Shown here: one piece after another, positions 38,000 through 51,077 of the stretch | Layout: every line of letters begins with the position of its first letter | Numbering within the stretch: the first letter of the stretch is position 1 | DNA from: JAUXFS01 sp963772635 | Lineage (GTDB): Bacteria > Pseudomonadota > Alphaproteobacteria > Rhodospirillales > Defluviicoccaceae | DNA length: 64,000 bases | NCBI GenBank assembly: GCA_963772635.1 | Contig: CAVYYK010000057.1 | Coordinates: 1 to 64,000, forward strand | Direction of reading: 5' to 3' | Program-made: the position numbers and the translations under genes | The notes under the pieces: generated by a model | Seen by the model: only the letters and a program-made list of their open reading frames with translations | Told to the model about the DNA's origin: nothing | The model's database searches: none

Positions 38000-39673
38000 A
38001 TGGCTAAATTCTCTGGCAAGCCCGATGTCTTCGACCAACTGGACCTGTTCGGCGGTGAAGAGGATCCCATCGACCCGCGCGGTCCGAAGTCCGCTGACAA
38101 GGACAAGGGTCACCCCGACGGAAAGCAGAAGGACCACGGAAAGATCAGGGGGACGGAGGCAACGACGCCGGCGGCGACGTCGGTTCGAACGACGCCAAGG
38201 ACGACGATACCGACGCCAACGCCGATGTGGAGGCCGCCGGCAGGACGCTGACCTTCACCGTCGAAGGCGAGCCCGCGGCGACGATCACCGTGCAGGAGGT
38301 CGGGGACGGAAGCCTGGCGTTCACCGTCACCCTCGACCCCGGCTCCGGACTACATCGGTGACCTGCGCGGACTGTTCTTTCAGGTTGCCGATGAGGCTCT
38401 GCTCGACGGCCTGTCCGTCGAGGGCGCGGACGTGACCGACAGCGCCGCCGCGGCCGAACGATGTCACCGACCTCGGCAACGGCGCCAACGTCAACGGCGG
38501 CAACCGAGATCCGTTCGACGTCGGCGTCGAGATCGGCACCCAGGGGATGAGCGCCGACGATATCCAGACCACCACCTTTACCCTCTCCCACGACTCGGTC
38601 GATCTCACCCTCGATCTGATCGCGGAACAGGACTTCGCCGTCCGTCTGACCAGCGTCGGCACCGAGGGCGATGGCGGTCGCGAGGACTCGCTGAAGCTGG
38701 TCGGCACCGCGCCTGCAGTCGACGATACCTCCGATGCCTCCATCGCCGAGGACGATTCCGCCACCACCGACGAGGACACTCCCCTGGTTGGCAACGTTCT
38801 GGCCGATAACGGCAACGGTCCCGACAGCGATCCCGAGGGCGACCCGTTGACGGTGAGCACGACGCCGGTGACCGACCCCGAGCACGGCACTGTCGTGCTC
38901 GAGGACAATGGGTCGTTCATCTATACGCCGGACGAGAACTTCTACGGTGAGGACAAATTCACTTACGAGGTCTTCGATGACAACGGCGACATCGATACGG
39001 CGACGGTGTCGATCACCGTCGAGCCGGTGAACGACGCTCCGGTCGCCGAGGACGATCTCGTCACCACCGACGAGGACACTCCCCTGGTCGGCAACGTTCT
39101 GGCCGACAACGGCAACGGTCCGGACAGCGATCCGGACGGTGACGCGTTGACGGTGAGCACGACGCCGGCGAGCGGCCCCGAACACGGCACCCTGGAGCTC
39201 GAGGCCGACGGGTACGTTCACCTATACACCCGACGAGAACTTCTACGGCGACGACGGGTTCGTCTACGAGGTCTCCGACGGCAACGGTGGTAGCGATACG
39301 GCGTCGGTGTCGATCACCGTCGAGCCGGTGAACGACGATCCGGTGGCCAGCCCGATCGGCTGGCGATCACCGAGACGAGAGCTTCGGTTACACTGGCAGC
39401 CTCGACGTCGTCGCCAACGATGACGACGTCGACAACGCCAACGACGAGTTGTTCGTATCCGCGATCAATGGGACGGCGGTGCAGCCGGGCGACGGGGTCG
39501 ATCTCGGCTACGGCGCCTTCGTCTCCCTCGGGCTGGACGGCCGCACCGTGTCCTACGAAGACCCGGACTACAACGGTCCGTTCGACTTCGAGTACACGGT
39601 CTCGGACGGCGCCGGCGGTGAAGCCACCGCCATGGTCGATGTCGGCTTCGTCGACGACGCCCTCTTCGCCTGA
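38000..39673 (+). CDS. Secreted cadherin-like / VCBS-type repeat protein, several frameshifts
   Basis: About 557 residues once frames are joined. ATG 38000 (MAKFSGKPDVFDQLDLFGG) is preferred to 37988 because GGAGGAGAAA lies directly before it. An acidic low-complexity stretch follows, then a domain known from RTX-type exoproteins (GDLRGLFFQVADEALLDGLS, IQTTTFTLSHDSVDLTLDL, VRLTSVG). Two nearly identical cadherin-like repeats come next (TTDEDTPLVGNVLADNGNGP, then FYGEDKFTYEVFDDNGD) and a divergent third. It ends DDALFA. Breaks occur near 38150, 38340, 38455, 39220 and 39375. Likely a calcium-binding adhesin or matrix protein exported by a type I system; no transporter gene is near. No N-terminal signal peptide is seen. 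Confidence 0.85.
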
Positions 39674-39693
39674 CGCCACCGCAGCTGGTGCAC

Positions 39694-39724
39694 GGGGCCG
39701 GGAGGCTTGATGCCTCCCGGCCTC
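39694..39724. terminator. Bidirectional hairpin terminator
   Basis: GGCCGGGAGGC (39696-39706), loop TTGAT, and its exact complement (39712-39722) form an 11-bp perfect stem, extendable by two pairs. It lies in the 60 bases between the stop of the cadherin-like gene and the stop of convergent ugpC. It lacks a clean T tract on either side. Confidence 0.65.
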
Positions 39725-39733
39725 CCCGTCTGC

Positions 39734-40820
<1,087 letters not shown>

Positions 40821-40830
40821 CGGTGTTGTC

Positions 40831-41676
40831 CTATTTCTCGGTCTCGACCAGGCCCTTGACGAACAGCCGCTGCATGACCACGACGATGGCGACCGGCGGC
40901 ACCATCGCCAGCATCGTCGTCGCCATGATGATCTGCCACTCGGCCTGGGCGTCGCCCACCGCCAGCATCCGGTTGATGCCGATGAGGATGGTGTACATGC
41001 TTTCGTCGGTGGTGATCAGCAGCGGCCACAGGTACTGGACCCAGCCGTAGATGAACAGGATCACGAACAGCGCCGCGATGTTGGTGCGCGACAGCGGCAC
41101 CAGGATGTCCCAGAAGAAGCGCATCGGGCCGGCGCCGTCGATCCGCGCCGCCTCCGCCAGCTCGTCGGGCACCGCGAGGAACACCTGGCGGAACATGAAG
41201 GTGGCGGTCGCCGAGGCGATCAGCGGAATGATCAGGCCGGGATAGGTGTCGAGCATGCCGAGGTCGGCGACCACCTTGTAGGTCGGCAGGATCCGCACTT
41301 CGACCGGCAGCATCAGGGTAATGAAGATCATCCAGAAGAACACCATCCGGAAGCGGAATTGGAAGTAGACGATGGCGAACGCCGCCAGCAGCGAGATGGC
41401 GATCTTGCCGACGGCGATGCCGACCGCCATGATCAGGCTGTTGGCCATCATCATCCAGACGGGAGCGCCCACCGCCTTGGCCCCCTGGGTCAGGGCGTGG
41501 GTGTAGTTCTTGACCAGCGACCCGCCGGGAACCAGCGGCATCGGGCTGCGCAACAGCACGTCTAGTTCGTGGGTCGAGGCGACGAAGGCGACGTAGATGG
41601 GAAAGGCGAGGATGATCACACCGAGGATCAGCACCCCGTGGGTCAACCAGGTCAGCCAAGGCCGGTTGTCGACCAT
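40831..41676 (-). CDS. ugpE: sn-glycerol-3-phosphate ABC transporter permease (UgpE)
   Basis: 281-residue inner-membrane permease with six hydrophobic segments. The ATPase-contacting EAA loop reads DELAEAARIDGAGPMRFF. It starts at ATG 41676, overlapping the ugpA stop (ATGA), and ends ten bases before ugpC. Confidence 0.95.
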   Translation of the reverse strand: MVDNRPWLTWLTHGVLILGVIILAFPIYVAFVASTHELDVLLRSPMPLVPGGSLVKNYTHALTQGAKAVGAPVWMMMANSLIMAVGIAVGKIAISLLAAFAIVYFQFRFRMVFFWMIFITLMLPVEVRILPTYKVVADLGMLDTYPGLIIPLIASATATFMFRQVFLAVPDELAEAARIDGAGPMRFFWDILVPLSRTNIAALFVILFIYGWVQYLWPLLITTDESMYTILIGINRMLAVGDAQAEWQIIMATTMLAMVPPVAIVVVMQRLFVKGLVETEK

Positions 41677-42558
41677 CAGTAATGGACCTTGCGCTCGATG
41701 TAGCGGAACTGGACGACCGTCAGGGCGATGACGATCGTCATCAGCACCACCGACTGGGCCGCCGAGCCGCCGAGATCGAGGCCGAGGAAGCCGTCGCGGT
41801 AGACCTTGTAGACGAGGATGTTGGTCGCCCCGGCCGGTCCGCCCTCGGTGACCTGGTGGATGATGCCGAAGGTGTCGAAGAAGGCGTAGACCACGTTGAT
41901 GACGATCAGGAAGAAGGTGGTCGGCGTCAGCAGCGGAAAGACGATGGTCCAGAACCGGCGCGCCGGGCCGGCGCCGTCGATGGCGGCGGCCTCGATCAGC
42001 GATCGCGGGATCGCCTGCATGCCGGCGAGGAAGAACAGGAAGTTGTAGCTGATCTGCTTCCAGGCGGCGGAGATGATCACCAGGGCCATCGCCTGCTCGC
42101 CGTCGAGGGCATGGTTCCACCGGTATCCCAAGGTGTTGAGCGCGTAGACGATGATGCCGAGGTTGGGGTTGAACAGGAACAGCCACAGCACCCCGGCCAC
42201 CGCCGGCGCCACCGCGTAGGGCCAGATCAGGAGGGTCTTGTAGGCCGTCGCGCCGTGGATCACCCGGTCGGCCTGGACCGCCAGATAGAGGGCGACGGAG
42301 AGCGCCGAGACGGCGACGGAAATGCTGAACACGGCGGTGACCCGCAACGGAGTGCAGGTACTGCGGCTCGCTGAACAGAACGCGGAAGTTGTCGATCCAG
42401 ACGAACTGGGAGCTGAGGCCGAAAGCATCCTCGCGCAGCACCGACTGATAGAGCGCCTGCGACGCCGGCCACATGAAGAAGATCAGGGTGATGGCGATCT
42501 GCGGCGCCACCAGCAGAAACGGCAGAACCGGGTGCCTGAAGACGACCCGCTTTTCCAT
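41676..42558 (-). CDS. ugpA: sn-glycerol-3-phosphate ABC transporter permease (UgpA), one frameshift
   Basis: About 293 residues with six membrane segments. The N-terminus is MEKRVVFRHPVLPFLLVAPQ. The frame breaks near 42345 by one extra base: SEPQYLHS then LRVTAVFSISVAV. The EAA loop is LIEAAAIDGAGPARRFW. It works with UgpE; the overlap with ugpE is ATGA. It starts 61 bases after ugpB. Confidence 0.93.
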
Positions 42559-42619
42559 GGCGCTTCCCTGCGAGGGTGCCGGGTCCGCCCGCACGTCGCG
42601 CGGGCGGACCCGAATGCCC

Positions 42620-43941
42620 CTACTGCTGGGTCTTCTCGAACTTGCGCAGCTCGGCGTTGCCGCGTTCGACCGCGGCGTCGAGACCCTGCTGGGCGGTCTT
42701 GTCGCCGGCCCAGATCGCTTCCAGCTCCTCGTAGATGATGTCGCGAACCTGGACGAAATTGCCGAAGCGGAGGCCCTTGGAGTTCGGCCGTCGGCGGCGG
42801 GTTCATGCTGAGTTCGAGGATCGGGATGTCGCGGCCGGGATTGTCCTCGTAGAACTTGAGATTTTTCATCAGCTCGTAGGCCGCCTTGGTGATCGGCACG
42901 TAGCCGGTGTTGGCGTGCCAGTAGGACTGGACCATCGGCAGCGACAGGAACCTGAAGAACTCGGCGACGCCCTTGTATTGCTCGGGCGTGTGCCCGGCCA
43001 TCACCCACAGGCTGGAGCCGCCGATGATGGTGTTCTGCGGCGCGCCCGGCACGTCCGGCCAATAGGGCAAATAGCCGGTGCCGAACGGGAACTTGGCGCG
43101 CCGCCTTGAATCCGGCATAGCCGGCCGACGATTCCGTATACATCCCGCATTCGCCGCTGGTGAACTTGGCGTTGCCGAGGTTGCGACGGCCGCCGTAGAC
43201 GAAGATCTTGTCCTTCTGCCAGTCGGCCAGCTGCTGGATGTGCTTCACATGCAGCGGGCTGTTGAACTCGAACACCGCATCGGTCCCGGCGAAACCGTTT
43301 TCCTTGGTGCCGAACGGCACGTTGTGCCAGGCGCTGAAGTTCTCCAGTTGGATCCACGACTGCCAGGCGGTGCTGAACCCGCAAGGGTACCCCGCGGCGA
43401 CGATCTTCTTGGCGGCCTCGCCGACCTCGGGCCAGGTCTTCGGCGGATTGTTGGGATCGAGCCCCGCCTTCTCGAACGCCTCCTTGTTGTAGTAGAGAAC
43501 CGGCGTCGAGCTGTTGAACGGCATCGACAGCATCTTGCCGTCGGGCGTCGTGTAGTAGCCGGCGACCGCGCCCAGATAGGCGTTGGGATCGAACGGCACC
43601 CCGGCCTCGGCCATCAGATCCTGCACCGGCACGATCGCCCCCTTGGCCCCCATCATCGTCGCGGTGCCGACGTCGAACACCTGCAGGATTTCCGGCTGCT
43701 TGCCCGAGCGGAACGCGGCGATGCCGGCGGTCATCGTTTCGGGATAGCTGCCCTTGTAGGTGGCGACGAGGATGTAATCGCTCTGCGAGGCGTTGAAGTT
43801 CTCGGCGATCTCGTTGACCCGTTCGCCGAGCGCACCCCCATGAGCGTGCCACCAGTGGATTTCCGTCGCGGCGTTGGCGGCGGATACCATCCCGCCGATG
43901 ATGGCGCCCGCGACGGCGAACGTTAGCGCAGGTCTATGCAT
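42620..43941 (-). CDS. ugpB: sn-glycerol-3-phosphate-binding periplasmic protein (UgpB), two frameshifts
   Basis: Periplasmic receptor, about 439 residues, with a signal peptide (MHRPALTFAVAGAIIGGMVSA). Close to E. coli UgpB throughout: IHWWHAHGGALGERVNEIAE, AGIAAFRSGKQPEILQVFDV, PFNSSTPVLYYNKEAFEKAG and IQLENFSAWHNVPFG. The frame breaks near 43100 (GFKAA/AKFPFGTGYLPYWP) and near 42785 (MNPPPT/NSKGLRFGNFVQVR), each one extra base. It ends VERGNAELRKFEKTQQ. First gene of ugpBAEC; GGAGGAAACGCC precedes the ATG. Confidence 0.95.
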
Positions 43942-44461
43942 GGCGTTTCCTCCTTTTCGGACTTGGTTGGACTTGCATCTTCCCGGTTGATCACGGCGGA
44001 ACCGGCTGGCGTTTCGGCGGGATCATGTCCCCGCGCACGCGACGTTTTCATGACGATCTCTGTTGACGATAGGTGAAATCTTCCCGGAATTCGGCCGACG
44101 GAAAGCGCCGGCTCGGATCGCTGTCGTCTCCGAGGCAATGGCAGAAAGGCTCCGCCTGTCCGTCACCCGATTTCCCTCCCCGGCCGCATTCGTTTGTAGA
44201 GCTGTTTTCGCTTTCGAGCGGCCTAAGCGTTCGTTAGATTTCGCCAACAATGACCATGATCCTTTGCCCGGAATCGCGTGTCAAGGTCCGATCATGTTCG
44301 AAATCGAACAGGGTACCCCACTGGCCGTCCGCCCGGCTCGTCTCCGCTGGCGTCGGCGTCCGGGACGCGCTATGTGATCGGCGGCAAGAGGCCCGAGCAG
44401 AAACGCCGGCGGCCCGTTTTCCACGGCGTCTCCGGCCGGCGCCAACCATGGAGGAATATCG
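43942..44461. other. Intergenic region between ugpB and the lipoprotein gene
   Basis: 520 bases between divergent genes, with no convincing coding sequence on either strand. Its notable content is a perfect GlpR-type operator at 44295-44310. I could not pick a confident promoter for ugpB. Confidence 0.6.
44295..44310. promoter_or_regulatory. GlpR-type operator upstream of ugpB
   Basis: TGTTCGAAATCGAACA is a perfect dyad (TGTTCG, AAAT, CGAACA). It matches the core of the E. coli GlpR operator (ATGTTCG, four bases, CGAACAT). It lies in the 520-base gap between ugpB (minus) and the lipoprotein gene (plus). Control by the GlpR encoded at 52.8-53.6 kb is inferred. Confidence 0.6.
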
Positions 44462-44956
44462 ATGAAGCGTGCGAGCGTCTGGCTTGTGACGGGTGTTTTG
44501 CTGTCGGCCCTGTTGTCCGCGTGCGGGGACGGCGAACCGGTGTCCGATCTGAAGTTTTCCGACGTGCGCAAGGCCAAGGACGGAGGTCCGGACGCGCTCC
44601 GCTCGTACGTGGAGGAAGTCCGCGGCAAGAAGGTCCGCTGGTCCGGCACCGTGACCGAAGTCGCGGCGTGAGCACGGCGACGATTACATGGAAGATCGCT
44701 TATCTGCTCGTCGATGTGGACGCGCAGGGCGAGGGATCGCCGGATCCGGACGTCATTTTCGAGATCAAGCCTTCGCCAGGTCGACGAACTGCCGGCGGGA
44801 CAGAAGGTCACCTTTGTCGGCGCCATCCGCGAACTCGACCGGCGCGGCGACGGGACGATGCTCATGCTCGAAGTGGACGACGTCGGGAAATCCAACGAGC
44901 GGCGGATAACCGGAAAAGACTGGGGCGGGAGCATCGCTCCCGCCCCGAACCGCTAG
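44462..44956 (+). CDS. Small lipoprotein, two frameshifts
   Basis: About 163 residues. The signal peptide has a lipobox, LLSALLSAC-GDG. The next stretch, FSDVRKAKDGGPDALRSYVE, EVRGKKVRWSGTVTEV, LLVDVDAQGEGSPDPDVIFEIK, LPAGQKVTFVGAIRELD, has the strand pattern of an OB-fold nucleic acid or ligand domain (tRNA_anti-like). Frames break near 44668 and 44778. The family is only loosely recognised. ATG 44462 follows GGAGGAATATCG. Confidence 0.72.
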
Positions 44957-44975
44957 TTTCACGCGACGTTCGGTT

Positions 44976-46747
<1,772 letters not shown>

Positions 46748-46892
46748 GGTGTTCCTCCTGTTACCTGTGTTTTCAAGACCGGCGGCGTTTGTCGCCGCTC
46801 CGCCCTTCTTGGTTGTCCGATCGGTCTCGCCGCCGGCGCCAGGGTGGGGCTCCCCTTGGTGCCTCGGTGTAAAATCCAATGTCCGGGACAAC

Positions 46893-47168
46893 TCAGCCGA
46901 AACGCATGACCACCGCCATGTAAACCAATGCGATGACGAGCGAGATCCACAGGCTGAGATCGGTGAAACCCAACCACAGCAACTGGATATACGCGCTCCC
47001 TAATAGTCCGATGAACAAACGATCGCCGCGCGTGGTCTCGATCGGCAGCCAACCGCGCCGCGCCACCGTCGGCGATGCCACCTGCCAGATCGTCATCCCA
47101 ACCAGCATCAGGGCAATGACGATGAAGAACACCGCGGTCGGCAGCGTCCAGGCCATCCAGTCGAGCAT
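46893..47168 (-). CDS. glpU: Small membrane protein of the glycerol transporter (GlpU, DUF2160)
   Basis: 91 residues with three hydrophobic segments (TAVFFIVIALMLVGMTIW, LFIGLLGSAYIQLLWLGF, LWISLVIALVYMAVVMRFG). The DUF2160 family is nearly confined to this operon. Its function in transport is unknown. It sits 15 bases downstream of glpQ. Confidence 0.9.
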   Translation of the reverse strand: MLDWMAWTLPTAVFFIVIALMLVGMTIWQVASPTVARRGWLPIETTRGDRLFIGLLGSAYIQLLWLGFTDLSLWISLVIALVYMAVVMRFG

Positions 47169-47183
47169 GCCGTCCTCCCCTCG

Positions 47184-47983
<800 letters not shown>

Positions 47984-47987
<4 letters not shown>

Positions 47988-48856
47988 TGCTTCTCTCCGG
48001 CCCCGACGTTCTGCAGCGCCTGGTAGAACAGCCAGCTGAACAGCAGGATGATGAGGAAGTAGATGATCGAGAACGCCGCGGCGGGGCCGAGGTCGAACTG
48101 CCCCACCGCGACCTTGACCAGATAGATCGACAGGAACGTGGTCGAGTTGCCGGGACCGCCGCCGGTGAGTACGAACGGCTCGGCGTAGATCAGGAAGCTG
48201 TCCATGAAACGCAGCAGCACCGCGATCGTCAGCACGCCACGCATCTTCGGCAACTGAATGTAGCGGAAGGTTGCCCACGCCGAGGCTCCGTCGATCCTCG
48301 CGGCCTGAAAGTATGCGTCCGGGATCGCCCGCAGCCCGGCGTAGGCCAGCAACGCGACCAGCGGCGTCCAGTGCCAGACCTCCATCAAAATCACCGTAAC
48401 CCAGGCATCGAGCGGCGAGGCGGTGTGGTCGAATTCGACGCCGAGGCCGTTGATGGCAACGCCGAGCAGACCGATATCCGGCCGGGTGAAAATGATCCAG
48501 ATCGTGCCGATCACGTTCCACGGAATCAGCAAAGGCAGCGCCAACACAACGAGAACCACCGAGACCGGCCAGCCGCGCTTCGGCATCGCCAGCGCGATCA
48601 GCACGCCGAGCGGGATCTCGATCAGCAGCACCAGCCCCGAGAACAGGAACTGGCGCCACAGGGCTTCTTGCAGGCGCTCGTCGCCCAGCACGTCCCTGAA
48701 CCACTCGGTGCCGACGAACACCCGCTGGTCCGGCCCGAAGATGTCCTGAACCGAATAGTTGACGATGGTCATCAGCGGAATGATCGCGCTGAACGCGACG
48801 ATCACGAACACCGGCAACACCAGAAACCAGGCCTTGTTGTTCTCGGTCTTGTTCAT
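47984..48856 (-). CDS. glpP: Glycerol ABC transporter permease (GlpP)
   Basis: 290 residues with six membrane segments, beginning NKAWFLVLPVFVIVAFSAI. The EAA loop reads YFQAARIDGASAWATFRYI. Together with GlpQ it forms the channel. It starts 24 bases after glpT. Confidence 0.94.
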
Positions 48857-48880
48857 CGCCTTCGTTCTCCAGACAGGCTC

Positions 48881-49966
48881 TTACTCGATGAGCCGGCCGT
48901 CTTCGTAGATCTTCGTCCGCTCGGGCGGGAAGACGAGTGAGGCCGACTCGCCCGGCACTTCCTGGTCTTCCGGCAGCTTGACCTTGATCGCGTGCCCTCC
49001 CAGGCGGGCTTCGATCATCTTGTAGTTGCCGAGGTCCTCGACCACGGCGACCGTCACCGCCACCGCTCCGTCCGTCTCCTGCGGAACGACGCGGACGAAT
49101 TCCGGCCGGATTCCGAGCTCGAGGCGACCGGCGCTCGCCCGCGCCTTTTCGGCGATGGCCTGGGTGAGGGGAATTCTCTGTCCGTCGATCACCGCGGCAC
49201 CGCCGTCGACGGCGCACGGCACCAGGTTCATCCCCGGGCTGCCGATGAAATAGCCGACGAAGGTGTGGCGCGGGTTCTCGAACAGCTCCTGCGGCGTGCC
49301 CACCTGCACCACTGCCCCCTCGTTCATCAGCACCACCTGGTCGGCGATGGTCAGCGCCTCGTTCTGGTCGTGGGTGACGTAGATGAAGGTGAGGTTGAAC
49401 TGCTCGTGAACCTCCTTGAGCTTGCGGCGAAGCTGGAACTTGAGCTGGGGATCGATGACCGTCAGCGGCTCGTCGAACAGCACTGCGGCGACGTCGTTGC
49501 GCACCAGGCCGCGGCCGAGGGAGATCTTCTGCTTGGCGTCCGCGGTCAGGCCATGGGCCCGGCGCTGGAGGTCGGGGGTCAGATCGAGCATGGCGGCCAC
49601 CTCCTCCACCCGCTCGCGGATCTTCGCGGCGTCGACGGCACGGTTGCGCAAAGGGAACGCCAGGTTATCGAACACCGTCATCGTGTCGTAGATCACCGGA
49701 AACTGGAACACCTGGGCGATGTTGCGTTGCTGGGTCGGCAGATGGGTGACGTCCCGGTCGCCGAACATCACCACGCCCCTGCTCGGTTGGACGAGTCCGG
49801 AGATGACGTTGAGCAGCGTCGTCTTGCCGCAGCCGGAGGGACCGAGCAGCGCATAGGCGCCGCCGTCGCGCCACACGAGATCGAGCCGCTTGAGCGCCCA
49901 GTCGGCGTCGCTGCGCGGCTTGGCCGTGTAGCTGTGCTCGATACCGTTCAGCTCGATGCGCGCCAT
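48881..49966 (-). CDS. glpT: Glycerol ABC transporter ATPase (GlpT) with degenerate signature motif
   Basis: 361 residues. Walker A GPSGCGKTT (42-50), Walker B AAVLFDEPLTVID (catalytic Glu 166) and the switch His 199 (YVTHDQNEAL) are intact. The ABC signature, normally LSGGQ, reads LTADAKQKISLGRG (from residue 140). C-terminal regulatory domain: YFIGSPGMNLVPC, LELGIRPEFVRVV. The start at 49966 follows GGAGGGCCA and lies inside the end of glpS (19-base overlap). It works as a heterodimer with GlpS. This is unrelated to the E. coli antiporter also called GlpT. Confidence 0.94.
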   Translation of the reverse strand: MARIELNGIEHSYTAKPRSDADWALKRLDLVWRDGGAYALLGPSGCGKTTLLNVISGLVQPSRGVVMFGDRDVTHLPTQQRNIAQVFQFPVIYDTMTVFDNLAFPLRNRAVDAAKIRERVEEVAAMLDLTPDLQRRAHGLTADAKQKISLGRGLVRNDVAAVLFDEPLTVIDPQLKFQLRRKLKEVHEQFNLTFIYVTHDQNEALTIADQVVLMNEGAVVQVGTPQELFENPRHTFVGYFIGSPGMNLVPCAVDGGAAVIDGQRIPLTQAIAEKARASAGRLELGIRPEFVRVVPQETDGAVAVTVAVVEDLGNYKMIEARLGGHAIKVKLPEDQEVPGESASLVFPPERTKIYEDGRLIE

Positions 49967-51077
49967 TGGCCCTCCTGCACGGCGTCCCGTTGGGGCGACC
50001 GACGCCCGGGCGCGGCGGCGAGCCGGCCATCGTCGTCGAAAACGAAAATGTCGTTCGGGTTCAAGAACACGCGAACCGTACTGGCCGAGCGAGAACGAGT
50101 GCACCCCCTCTTCCTGGACCACCCAGGAGAAGCCGCCCCGCGCCGCGTGAATGAAGGTCTCCGAACCGCTGATTTCGGCGAGCTCGACGGTGGCGTCGAA
50201 GAATACCAGGTCCGGCATCTCGCGGACGGCGAACAGGTGATTGGCGCGGACCCCGAACCGGTAGGACCCCGGCGCCAGGTCGGCGAGGTGGCCGGACACG
50301 GGGGACGATGATGTCTCCGTCCAGGCGCAGGTTGCCGTCCTCGACCCGTCCCGCGACCAGGTTCATCGGCGGATCGGAGAACACCTCTCCGACGCGCACC
50401 GAAGCCGGCTGGTGATAGACCTCCAGGGTCGGTCCCACCTGGAGCGCTTTCCCCTCGTCGAGAATGACGGTCGTGCCGCCGATCAGCAACGCTTCCAAAG
50501 GTTCGGTCGTCGCATAGACGACGATCGACTTGCGGCCGCCGAAGATCGCCTGCAGCTCGCCGCGAAGCTCCTCGCGCAGCTTGTAGTCCAGGTTCATCAG
50601 CGGTTCGTCGAGGAGCAGCAGGTCCGCGTCCTTGACCAGTGCCCGGGCAAGCGCTGTGCGTTGCTGCTGTCCGCCGGAGAGCTCGTTGGGAAGGCGGTCG
50701 AGCAATTCCTCGATCCTGAGGATCGCGGCGGCTTCGCGGACTTTCCGCTCGATTTCACCCTTGGCGAGGCCGGCGCGCCGGAGTGGCGAGGCGATGTTGT
50801 CGAAAACCGTGAACGAGGGATAGTTGATGAACTGCTGGTAGACCATGGCGACGTTGCGCTTGCGCACCGACACCCCGGTGACGTCGCGTCCATCGACCTT
50901 GACCCGCCCCTTGGTCGGCCGGTCGAGCCCGGCCATCAGCCGGATCAGCGTGGTCTTGCCGGCAAGGGTGCGGCCGAGCAGAACCACCGGCGCACCGGGG
51001 TCGAGATCCAGGCTGACGCGGTCGAGATGGGTCTCCCGGCCGACCATCTTCGAGACGTTTTCCAGAACCAGCGTCAT
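49948..51077 (-). CDS. glpS: Glycerol ABC transporter ATPase (GlpS) lacking the switch histidine, two frameshifts
   Basis: About 376 residues. Walker A is GRTLAGKTT (35-43), the signature LSGGQQQR (133-140) is canonical and Walker B is LLLLDEPLMNLD (Glu 158). The H-loop, normally THD, reads ATTEPLEAL, with Thr 191 in the His position. The C-terminal part is broken near 50300 (GDIIVP/VSGHLADLAPGSYRFGV) and 50080 (FSLGQY/VRVFLNPND), each one extra base. It ends VQEGQWRASS inside glpT. The start overlaps the glpD stop (ATGA). Confidence 0.92.

Noticed and set aside
44063..44377. 104-codon open frame between ugpB and the lipoprotein gene
   Set aside because: It runs through the GlpR-type operator, has no ribosome site and no similarity that I recognise.
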